Shown here: piece by piece, positions 9,265 through 16,633 of the stretch
Numbering within the stretch: the stretch's first letter is position 1
Layout: each line of letters starts with the position of its first letter
NCBI GenBank assembly: GCA_023253295.1
Contig: JALRGZ010000220.1
Span: forward strand, 1 to 30,298
Reading direction: 5' to 3'
Origin: Flavobacterium sp.
GTDB lineage: Bacteria; Bacteroidota; Bacteroidia; Flavobacteriales; Flavobacteriaceae
DNA length: 30,298 nt
The notes under the pieces: model-generated
What the model was told of the DNA's origin: nothing
The model's database searches: none
What the model saw: the letters and a program-made list of their open reading frames with translations, nothing else
Made by a program: the position numbers and the translations under genes

Positions 9265-10281
9265 TTAGTTGTCCCAAGTCATTTTAAACTTAGCATCTTC
9301 CATTCGGTTTCCTTTATCCTCATCACAAATAGCATAATTGAAACCAGAACGTAAACTATAGGCTCCATGTTCCCCATTTTTATTCAAGGCAATGAATCCT
9401 ACTTGTAAATATTCCATATCTTTATGGTTTTTATGTTTTTCGTAGATACGTTCTGTAATTTCCTTGCAAGCTTCATAAGGTGTTTTTCCCTGACGCATTA
9501 ATTCAACAACCATGGCACTTCCTGCTGTTCTTATAACGGCCTCTCCTAATCCTGTCGCAGCAGCAGCTCCTACTTCATTATCCAAAAAAAGACCCGCTCC
9601 AATAATAGGTGAATCACCTACACGACCATGCATTTTCCAGGCAGCACCACTTGTGGTACATCCACCTGCCAAATTACCATCGGCATCAATCATTAGCATA
9701 CTTATGGTGTCGTGATTTTCAAAATTAATTACAGGTTTGTATTTGGATTCTTCTAACCATTTTTTCCAATCTTTTTCAGCTTCAGCTGTCAATAAATTTT
9801 CTTCTTTAAATCCTTCTGCTAAAGCAAATTGTAAAGCACCTGCACCGGATAACATCACGTGAGGTGTGTTCTCCAATACTCTTTTAGCAACCGAAATAGG
9901 ATGCATAATTCCTTGTAAAAAAGAAACGGAACCACAATTACTATTGTGATCCATTATACAAGCATCCAAAGTCACTTTACCCTCACGATCAGGATAACCA
10001 CCATAACCTACACTTCTTACTTTAGGATCTGCCTCTGGAATTCTCAAACCAGCTTCAAGGGCATCTAACGCTTTTTTTCCCGCCTTAATTTGTTTCCAAG
10101 TTTCCTCATTTGCTGGCAAACCATGATTCCAAGTTGAAATAACAACAGGCTTCTTTTTCGATTTTACCATAGCACTTTGTAAAGGAGTCTCCGGCTTAGT
10201 CATTCCATTGACTCCTAAAAAAGTACCTAAGCCTATGGTTCCTAAAGTCGTTTTTTTTATAAAATTTCTTCTGTTTGACAT
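9265..10281 (-). CDS. N4-(beta-N-acetylglucosaminyl)-L-asparaginase (glycosylasparaginase)
   Basis: A 338-residue Ntn hydrolase that cleaves the GlcNAc-Asn bond of N-glycosylated asparagine, giving aspartate and 1-amino-GlcNAc. The N-terminus SNRRNFIKKTTLGTIGLG resembles a twin-arginine export signal. The precursor should self-cleave before Thr192 in ENHDT, which becomes the N-terminal nucleophile. HGRVGDSPIIGAG and ATGLGEAVIRTAG form the substrate pocket known from the Elizabethkingia (Flavobacterium) meningoseptica enzyme. The long SVGYGG and TLDACIMD segments match that enzyme as I remember it. The known enzyme needs a free alpha-amino and carboxyl group on Asn and no core fucose, so it would act late, after proteolysis and defucosylation. 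The gene sits 39 bp after the GHL10 gene and 10 bp before GH2. Confidence 0.96.
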   Translation of the reverse strand: MSNRRNFIKKTTLGTIGLGTFLGVNGMTKPETPLQSAMVKSKKKPVVISTWNHGLPANEETWKQIKAGKKALDALEAGLRIPEADPKVRSVGYGGYPDREGKVTLDACIMDHNSNCGSVSFLQGIMHPISVAKRVLENTPHVMLSGAGALQFALAEGFKEENLLTAEAEKDWKKWLEESKYKPVINFENHDTISMLMIDADGNLAGGCTTSGAAWKMHGRVGDSPIIGAGLFLDNEVGAAAATGLGEAVIRTAGSAMVVELMRQGKTPYEACKEITERIYEKHKNHKDMEYLQVGFIALNKNGEHGAYSLRSGFNYAICDEDKGNRMEDAKFKMTWDN

Positions 10282-10320
10282 AGTCTTAGATTTAGTTAGT
10301 GTTTAGATTTAGTTTGCAAT

Positions 10321-11418
10321 TTATTTTAAACTTTTTTTAGTTGCAGCAATCACTTTCAAATAAGCTTCTGAAATAGCATTTCCATCAAAAAAAGCGACTC
10401 CTTTTGCTCCATTTTTCTTTGCTAATAAAATAGATTGTCTCAATTCTTCTTCCGATTGTATACCAGGAATATAAATTCCAGTATTCAATTGAGTCATTCT
10501 TCCCTTAGTATCATTTACTCCTTGTTGCGTTGCAAAACCAATCCAATTGATTCCTTCATTATAAAAATTGTGATAAATCATTGGATACACTTCATCAATA
10601 TTCCATTTATCCCAACGTTGACGCACCATATGATCCGCCATTTCTGGATATGGAAAAACAGCTGCTGTTAAAGTTTTACCATATTTATGAGCGATTTCAT
10701 AGGCGTGATTAACCACATTTCGGATTTGATTTAGACGAAATTGTTTCCATTCCATATCAATTTCTGGATGTTCCATTTTTCTTGGGTCTCTACCAAATTC
10801 CTTTACAAATGTATTGACACTGGCATCCGAATAATCAAAATCGTAATCTGGAAGTTCGGTATTTTGAACCAAATTATATTTTGGTAACAAACCAATTGGT
10901 AAAAAAACATCTGGATAACGAATGTAATCTAAGTGGACACTTTCTATTCCTTCTACTTTTGCCAATCCTTCCAATAAATCATAAATATGTTGACGAGCCT
11001 CAGGATGACTTGGAGACAACCATTGGTAATAATCTACATAAGGACGCTCATCGAAACAGGATTTACCACTTCGGCTTACCATATACCAATCCGGATGTTG
11101 TAAAGCAACTGCATCTCCTGGACGATTCATCGTCATAATCCAAGCATGTACTTTTAACCCTTCTTTTTTTGCCAATGGCACCAATCTTCTTAATAAATCA
11201 GGATTCGTATTGGTATTTATCAAAACTTCATCAATTCCGCCTTCTTTGTATTTTTTAAATTCCTTAGTATAGGAATCATCAGTGCGTTTAGCTTCAGCCC
11301 CAATCCAAACTCCAAATTCAAAATCCTGCTTGTTTTTTGATATTTCAGCAGTTGAAATCATCTTATTAGAACAGGCAGTAACCAATAGTCCGAATAATAG
11401 TAATTGGAAATATTTCAT
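10321..11418 (-). CDS. GHL10-type (DUF187) glycosyl hydrolase-like lipoprotein
   Basis: This 365-residue protein begins at the ATG at 11418; an upstream TTG at 11433 would only lengthen the signal. The N-terminus is a lipoprotein signal with lipobox LVTAC, so it is membrane-anchored. The body resembles the GHL10/DUF187 TIM-barrel group (family of E. coli DigH/YngK): FGVWIGAEAKR near the first strand, LKVHAWIMTMNRPG, and the hallmark HLDYIRYPD. Family members are linked to cleavage of amino-sugar glycans such as denuded peptidoglycan. No member is known to me as a standard part of N-glycan degradation, so its substrate is open. It lies between GH18 and glycosylasparaginase, close to both, which suggests work on the chitobiose core or a peptide-linked remnant. 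Confidence 0.75.
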   Translation of the reverse strand: MKYFQLLLFGLLVTACSNKMISTAEISKNKQDFEFGVWIGAEAKRTDDSYTKEFKKYKEGGIDEVLINTNTNPDLLRRLVPLAKKEGLKVHAWIMTMNRPGDAVALQHPDWYMVSRSGKSCFDERPYVDYYQWLSPSHPEARQHIYDLLEGLAKVEGIESVHLDYIRYPDVFLPIGLLPKYNLVQNTELPDYDFDYSDASVNTFVKEFGRDPRKMEHPEIDMEWKQFRLNQIRNVVNHAYEIAHKYGKTLTAAVFPYPEMADHMVRQRWDKWNIDEVYPMIYHNFYNEGINWIGFATQQGVNDTKGRMTQLNTGIYIPGIQSEEELRQSILLAKKNGAKGVAFFDGNAISEAYLKVIAATKKSLK

Positions 11419-11448
11419 AATAATTGATTTCAATAGTTAGGATTTGAT

Positions 11449-12573
11449 TTATTTTTTAATGTTCTCAAAAAGCGTATTCAGTAATTCCTGCTTATTATCC
11501 AGACTGTATTCCCAAAACATCGCTCCTCCTAATTTTTTATTCTTGATGAATTTTGTTTTCAGTTCGATGTCCTTTGGTGTTTCATAGGAAATAAAAACAC
11601 TATCTTGTTGATTCCACAAATAAGAAGCCTTAGCCGATTCATCATAGTATTCTTTGTATTTCCCTGAAGCCATTTCTTCTCTTATTTTCCAAAAGGCAAT
11701 AATCTCTGCTCCTGTTTGAGCTGATTGGTACAAACCATTATTTTCAGGATTTACCTTAGACCATTTTCTTCCGTAAAAAGGAATTCCTAAGATAATTTTA
11801 TGAGCAGGAATTCCTGTTTTTAAATAAGCCGTAATGGTTTTATTCAAATTATCTCCTCCAAATTTTTCATTTTTGGAAGGAAATAAATTAGCATGATGTC
11901 CTGTTTGATACATCCATCCGTTATAAAAATCATAACACATGATATTGATATAATCCAAATATTGCTGAGCCGATTTCAAATCGGTATGGTCCAAATAAGT
12001 TTGATCGGCTCCAGAAGCAATACTTAACAAATAATGTATTTTATCCTTTGCCGTTTGTAGCTCTAATTGTTTGCGTAATTCAGCCAATAACAATGTAAAA
12101 TTTTCTTTGTCAGAAGGTCTAAAAACATTGTCCTCAGCGCGTTGTCCAGGAAATTCCCAATCAATATCAATGCCATCAAAATCGTATTTTTTCATCAACT
12201 GAACTGCGCTTTTAGCAAATTGCACTCTGGAATTTTCATAGGCTGCAATATTTGAAAATTGGTCTGACCAAACCCATCCACCAATAGAATATAAAATCTT
12301 CAAAGTTGGATTTTGTTTTTTAAGTCCCATCAAAGACTTGATTTTAGCCTCATCTGTTGCCAATTCAAATTGGACATTTCCATTTACGATATTGGCAAAA
12401 GCATAATTCACATGGGTTAACTTAGAGGCATCAACCTTAGCTGGATCAAAATCCTCATACCCAGCAACGTAACCAATTATTTTAGGGCTTTCCGTTTTGT
12501 TCTTTTTTTGAGCATCCATTGAAGCACAGGACAAAAAACAACTTATAATTACTATGTAAAGACTTATTTTCAT
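11449..12573 (-). CDS. GH18 family glycosidase lipoprotein (chitinase/chitobiase-like or endo-beta-GlcNAcase)
   Basis: A 374-residue GH18 protein with a lipoprotein signal (CFLSC, Cys16). The barrel carries SIGGW at 96-100 and the catalytic motif DFDGIDIDWEFP with the proton donor Glu140. MCYDFYNGW and a closing GGAMFWEYSLD (substrate-binding Trp) also fit. GH18 hydrolyses GlcNAc-beta-1,4-GlcNAc links through a substrate-assisted mechanism. The DIDWEFP form is that of chitinases and lysosomal chitobiase rather than the shorter EndoH/EndoF pattern. Action on the N-glycan chitobiose core is therefore inferred from context, and chitin-oligosaccharide hydrolysis is an alternative. It lies 22 bp after the CBM9-like gene. 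Confidence 0.88.
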   Translation of the reverse strand: MKISLYIVIISCFLSCASMDAQKKNKTESPKIIGYVAGYEDFDPAKVDASKLTHVNYAFANIVNGNVQFELATDEAKIKSLMGLKKQNPTLKILYSIGGWVWSDQFSNIAAYENSRVQFAKSAVQLMKKYDFDGIDIDWEFPGQRAEDNVFRPSDKENFTLLLAELRKQLELQTAKDKIHYLLSIASGADQTYLDHTDLKSAQQYLDYINIMCYDFYNGWMYQTGHHANLFPSKNEKFGGDNLNKTITAYLKTGIPAHKIILGIPFYGRKWSKVNPENNGLYQSAQTGAEIIAFWKIREEMASGKYKEYYDESAKASYLWNQQDSVFISYETPKDIELKTKFIKNKKLGGAMFWEYSLDNKQELLNTLFENIKK

Positions 12574-12595
12574 TCTTGAGTAGCTTATTATTATT

Positions 12596-13663
12596 CTATT
12601 TCTCTATAAACTGACCATCTTCTTTGATGATAAAGGTCTTTTGTGAAAAAGGACTTTTTACCCAAATAATCCAGCCAAAACTATTGTTCTCTAATTTAGG
12701 AGAAATAATCGTAGTATCAATTTTTATTGGACTTTTTGATAGTTCATTAATCGAAGTTGCCCAATGCTTTTTGGATGATAAAAATTGTTTTTGAGCTCGA
12801 TACAATCGGAATAGTTCCCATTTGATTTTATCATCCTGAGGAATTGTAAAACTTACTTTATTTCCTATTTCTTGGGTTGAAAAATAAACATATCCCCATT
12901 TTTCAGGTTCGTGCATATTAATTACACCTTGTGGAGACCAAACCCAGTTGTATTCCGGTAAAAACTTTCCGCTTTCCTCTTTTTTACGAAAGTATTGTCC
13001 GTTTATAATATCGTATTGCCAATTGACTCTGGAGAAATTCACTCTCCAGAATTTATCTCTAGGAACATTATCCTCTCCGTAAGATTTTTGATAAGCAGCC
13101 CATGGAATAGCAATTTCAAGCACCCAACCTTCATCAGTATCTTTTGGGTTATTGATAGTTCCATGCACTTTAACTGCCGATTTCAAACCGGTAATATTCC
13201 AGTCGTTCAGAACTACATTTCTTTCACGGTAAGGTTTATTGATGAATAAATCCCAAACAGTATTTAATGCATTAATTTCTAGTTCGTAATAGTTGTAAGT
13301 ATCGCCATCCGGATCAATAAAAACCTCAAAATCATTGTTGTAAAAAATAATGGTATCGTGTTGTTTTAAGTTAGCCCAAACATCAGGTTCCTGTATTTTA
13401 GCAAGGATGTAATAATTCTTATCATCCCAAAGCATTTTTACCTTAGTTTCATACTTTGGTTTTTCAACTCCTTCAATATCTACAAAAATATCTGTCCACT
13501 CTGCTTTTGACCAAGAGCTTTCAGAATCTTCTCCATCAATAACTACTTTTTCTGTTGTTTTATAAGCCACATAACTTTTAGGAGTAATCTCTTTTGATTG
13601 GGCAAAACCCATAGTAGAAACTAGTCCTAATACAACTGCGATACTTTTAATTTTTTCAATCAT
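12596..13663 (-). CDS. CBM9-like carbohydrate-binding protein
   Basis: A 355-residue exported protein (signal peptide 1-21, ending GFAQ). Residues about 25-250 resemble the CBM9-like beta-sandwich: IDGEDSESSWSKAEW, WDDKNYYILAKIQEPDVWA, and a NNDFEVFIDPDGDTYNYYELEINA segment. The rest is a short C-terminal extension with no domain I recognise, and I see no catalytic motif. Such proteins occur in Bacteroidota polysaccharide loci, where the role is assumed to be glycan binding. It is packed 6 bp after GH130 and 22 bp before GH18, so it belongs to the operon. It could be an accessory glycan-binding protein in a locus lacking SusD, but that is inference. Confidence 0.8.
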   Translation of the reverse strand: MIEKIKSIAVVLGLVSTMGFAQSKEITPKSYVAYKTTEKVVIDGEDSESSWSKAEWTDIFVDIEGVEKPKYETKVKMLWDDKNYYILAKIQEPDVWANLKQHDTIIFYNNDFEVFIDPDGDTYNYYELEINALNTVWDLFINKPYRERNVVLNDWNITGLKSAVKVHGTINNPKDTDEGWVLEIAIPWAAYQKSYGEDNVPRDKFWRVNFSRVNWQYDIINGQYFRKKEESGKFLPEYNWVWSPQGVINMHEPEKWGYVYFSTQEIGNKVSFTIPQDDKIKWELFRLYRAQKQFLSSKKHWATSINELSKSPIKIDTTIISPKLENNSFGWIIWVKSPFSQKTFIIKEDGQFIEK

Positions 13664-13669
13664 ACTTTA

Positions 13670-14635
13670 TTACAAACTGTTATCTTTAGTAAATTGAATT
13701 ACTTCACTTAATTTTCCAAAAGCCATTGCCACAACGGTATCAGCAGCTCCATAATACACCGCTAATTTATCTTCTTCAGTATCATGTAAGGCAGCGCAAG
13801 GGAAAACCACATTAGGAACATCACCTACTTGCTCATAATTTACTGCTGGCCCTAACAAATACTGTTGTGTTCTGTATTTTACTTTATCTGGTTGGTCAGT
13901 TTCCAAAATTGCCGCTCCCATGGCATATCGGAAGCCATTACAGGTATTAATTACCCCATGATAAATCATTAACCAACCTTCATCTGTTAAAATAGGAATA
14001 GGACCTGCTCCAATTTTAGTACACTGCCAGGCACTGTCTTCAAAAGGCGTTGGTTTCATCACTAAACGGTGTTCACCCCAGTATTTCATATCCGGACTAT
14101 AACTAATCCAAATATCACCAAAAGGAGTATGTCCATTATCACTAGGACGACTTAACATGGCATATTTTCCATTGATTTTTTGGGGAAATAAAACTCCGTT
14201 TCGGTTAAATGGTAAATAAGCATTTTCACATTGAAAAAACTCTTCGAAATCAAAAGTATAACCAATACCGATGGTAGGCCCATTATATCCGTTGCACCAG
14301 GTAATCCAATAACGATCTTCAATAAACACTACGCGAGGATCATATTTATAAGCCGATTCAATCATATCGGTATTTCCGGCCTGCATTACAATGGGTTCGT
14401 GATTGATTTCCCAATTGATTCCGTCTTTACTAAAACCGGCAAAAATGTTCATTTGAACAGCCTTATTATCACATCTGAAAACACCTGCAAAACCATCTCC
14501 AAATGGGACTACAGCACTATTAAAAACACTGTTTGAAGTAGGTATTGCATAACGATCAATGATTGGATTTTCTGTATATCTCCACATTACATCATTACTG
14601 TTTTCAGGTCTATCTTGCCAAGGAATTGTACTCAC
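13670..14635 (-). CDS. GH130 beta-1,4-mannosyl-N-acetylglucosamine phosphorylase
   Basis: A 321-residue protein with no signal peptide, so cytoplasmic. GH130 enzymes phosphorolyse beta-mannosides; the likely reaction is Man-beta-1,4-GlcNAc plus phosphate giving mannose-1-phosphate and GlcNAc. The five-bladed propeller is recognisable from VMWRYTENPIIDR, SVFNSAVVPFGDGFAGVFR and YKYDPRVV, with Asp99 as the probable general acid, then LSRPSDNGHTPFGDIW and a closing VVFPCAALHDTEEDKLAVYYGAAD. The pattern resembles Bacteroides BT1033, which acts on the N-glycan core disaccharide. The start is GTG; the next ATG is 16 codons in and would remove residues that look conserved. A 110-bp gap with a hairpin separates it from the symporter gene upstream, its probable transport partner. 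Confidence 0.9.
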   Translation of the reverse strand: MSTIPWQDRPENSNDVMWRYTENPIIDRYAIPTSNSVFNSAVVPFGDGFAGVFRCDNKAVQMNIFAGFSKDGINWEINHEPIVMQAGNTDMIESAYKYDPRVVFIEDRYWITWCNGYNGPTIGIGYTFDFEEFFQCENAYLPFNRNGVLFPQKINGKYAMLSRPSDNGHTPFGDIWISYSPDMKYWGEHRLVMKPTPFEDSAWQCTKIGAGPIPILTDEGWLMIYHGVINTCNGFRYAMGAAILETDQPDKVKYRTQQYLLGPAVNYEQVGDVPNVVFPCAALHDTEEDKLAVYYGAADTVVAMAFGKLSEVIQFTKDNSL

Positions 14636-14670
14636 TTTTTTTATTTTTAATTTGTTAAACTTTAATTTTA

Positions 14671-14720
14671 TGGATTTATTTGGGTGTATTTTTTTTTAAA
14701 TTTATACACCCAATAATCCA
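14671..14720 (-). repeat. long imperfect hairpin between symporter and GH130 genes
   Basis: Arms TGGATTTATTTGGGTGTAT (14671-14689) and ATACACCCAATAATCCA (14704-14720) pair over about 17 bp with two single-base bulges; the inner GGGTGTAT/ATACACCC part is perfect. On the minus-strand transcript it is not followed by a T run, so it is a poor intrinsic terminator. It fills the only large gap inside the operon. It might stabilise or process the mRNA, or be a DNA operator. Confidence 0.55.
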
Positions 14721-14745
14721 TTTCAAGGGTTTGTGTAGTAATTAT

Positions 14746-16623
14746 TTAATCTTTAATTTCTCTAACCTTATCTAACCATGTATACTTTAAAACAATTGAA
14801 GTAATTAGGAAAATAATTAGTGATGCAATCGCTTTTGGATAATCCCTAATCATAAAATATACTGGTAAAACTATCATACTGGATTGCCACACAATTCCAA
14901 TGACACAATTGAACATATCGTTTGTAAAATCATTGTTTTTTTGAAAACTACGGTCTTCATTTTTCAATGTTTTATATACAGGTTTCCACCATCCCCAAGG
15001 TCTTACATTGGTATAAAATGATTTTAAAACTTCCATATCTGTAGGTTGACTTAGATAAGTTCCCAAAATACAACCCAGTGCAGAAAAAACTAATATTATT
15101 GGGAATAAATAAATGGCTTGCATTCCGGATAAGGTTTCCAATAAACTTCCTGTTGCAAAATTTCCTTTGTTTTGTTCCAATACAAATTCTAAAGAAGCAA
15201 CAATAAGTCCAGATAACATTCCCCAAAAATAGCCCCAACCATTAAAACGCCACCAAACCCATTTTAAGAAATTAGCAGCAACATACCCACCAAATAAAGC
15301 ACTGGTAATCCATAAGGTCAATGAATTAATAGAATCAGCAAAGAATCCCATAAAAACACCCAAACCTACTACTAGGAAAGAAGCAATTTGACTTATTCTA
15401 ATATAATGTTCGCTAGTTTCATTTGGCTTAAAATACTTCTTATACAAATCGTTTACAATATAAGCCGGACCTGCATTAACGAATGCTGAAAATGTTGACA
15501 TAAAAGCAGCAAGCAATCCTGCCAATAACAAACCTTTAATTCCTACCGGAATATGAAGATTAATCACTTTAGGCATAATTACTTCTAAATCAGCTCCACT
15601 TAAATTAGGATTTATTGCCATTTCAGGAGCCAGAGCAACCAATGCAATAACTACAATCCCTGCAATTAACAAATACCTTGGAATAAAAAGAATTAAATTA
15701 GTAAATCCACTCATATAAGCGGCTTCTTTGACTGATTTTGTCGAAAGAATACGCTGCAAATCATAACTGGGTGTTGGTCCTGCAATACTGGCAAAAAAGC
15801 CTTTAAACAAGGACATTCCAACAAGAGAACCAAACATTTTGTATCCCTCGGTATCGATTAAATTATTAAAAGCTTGCAATTTCTCTCCCCAATGTGGTCC
15901 TAATTCAGGAGAAAAGAATACATTTTTCCATTCCTCTGTTATTAACGAATTAACTTGAACATCTGTATAAGTTATCAAAGTATAAGCCGCGACCAACAAA
16001 CCTGCAACAACCATAATTCCATATTGCAAAACCTCAGTGGCAACTACCGAAAACATTCCGCCTTTTATCGTATAAATAGTAGTTAGAAAAATCACCAATA
16101 AAGCATAGGCTTGTTCAGAAGTCAACAAAAGCATATCACCAAAATGCAATGTAAGATCCCAAGGCAAAATAATCGTCATGAACTTTCCTATTCCTTCAAA
16201 GAAATAAGCGATAAAACCAATTGTAGATATTATAGCGAAAACAGCAACGATAATATGAGAAGCTCTTCCTGCTTTATCATTTCCAAAACGAGTTAAAATC
16301 CATTCAGACCCCGTCATGGTATTGGATTTTCGGATCCAAACAGCCAGAAACATCATGACAAAAATTTGGTTCCAAATAGGCCAAAGCCACATAAAAAAGA
16401 AACTTTTTACTCCGTATAAAAATAAAACACCAACCATCCAGGCAGTTCCAGAAACATCAAACATTCCTGAGCCATTACTCAAACCCAGATAATACCATTT
16501 TATAGAATTTCCTCCCAAAAAATAATCATCTAAGCCCTGCGACGCTTTTTTTGAAATCCAAATTCCTATACCTATGGTTAATAGAATATAAAAGATTATA
16601 ATTGCAACATCAATACTATTCAT
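14746..16623 (-). CDS. sodium/solute symporter (SSS family)
   Basis: A 625-residue polytopic inner-membrane protein with roughly 13-14 hydrophobic segments, the first at about residues 5-24. SSS-family signs are the N-terminal KASQGLDDYFLGGNSIKWYYLGLS stretch (residues 27 onward), the SGTAW segment near 58, and the YDLQRILSTKSVKEAAYMSG region. The family couples sodium entry to uptake of sugars and other solutes. It lies 10 bp after the first GH92 gene and upstream of the cytoplasmic GH130 gene, which suggests uptake of Man-beta-1,4-GlcNAc or a released monosaccharide. The residues alone do not show the substrate. It is the only transporter in the window. Confidence 0.9.
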   Translation of the reverse strand: MNSIDVAIIIFYILLTIGIGIWISKKASQGLDDYFLGGNSIKWYYLGLSNGSGMFDVSGTAWMVGVLFLYGVKSFFFMWLWPIWNQIFVMMFLAVWIRKSNTMTGSEWILTRFGNDKAGRASHIIVAVFAIISTIGFIAYFFEGIGKFMTIILPWDLTLHFGDMLLLTSEQAYALLVIFLTTIYTIKGGMFSVVATEVLQYGIMVVAGLLVAAYTLITYTDVQVNSLITEEWKNVFFSPELGPHWGEKLQAFNNLIDTEGYKMFGSLVGMSLFKGFFASIAGPTPSYDLQRILSTKSVKEAAYMSGFTNLILFIPRYLLIAGIVVIALVALAPEMAINPNLSGADLEVIMPKVINLHIPVGIKGLLLAGLLAAFMSTFSAFVNAGPAYIVNDLYKKYFKPNETSEHYIRISQIASFLVVGLGVFMGFFADSINSLTLWITSALFGGYVAANFLKWVWWRFNGWGYFWGMLSGLIVASLEFVLEQNKGNFATGSLLETLSGMQAIYLFPIILVFSALGCILGTYLSQPTDMEVLKSFYTNVRPWGWWKPVYKTLKNEDRSFQKNNDFTNDMFNCVIGIVWQSSMIVLPVYFMIRDYPKAIASLIIFLITSIVLKYTWLDKVREIKD

Positions 16624-16633
16624 TTTACTTTTT

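Noticed and set aside
10731..10739. TTAGACGAA, matching the half-site pattern of the shared promoter element
   Set aside because: It is inside the GHL10 coding region with no -7 box at the fixed spacing; it shows that single half-sites occur by chance.
14972..15238. Minus-strand open frame in another frame within the symporter gene
   Set aside because: It overlaps conserved transmembrane coding sequence and its translation has no family features; similar shadows at 17092-17361 and 17767-17961 in the GH92 gene were dropped for the same reason.
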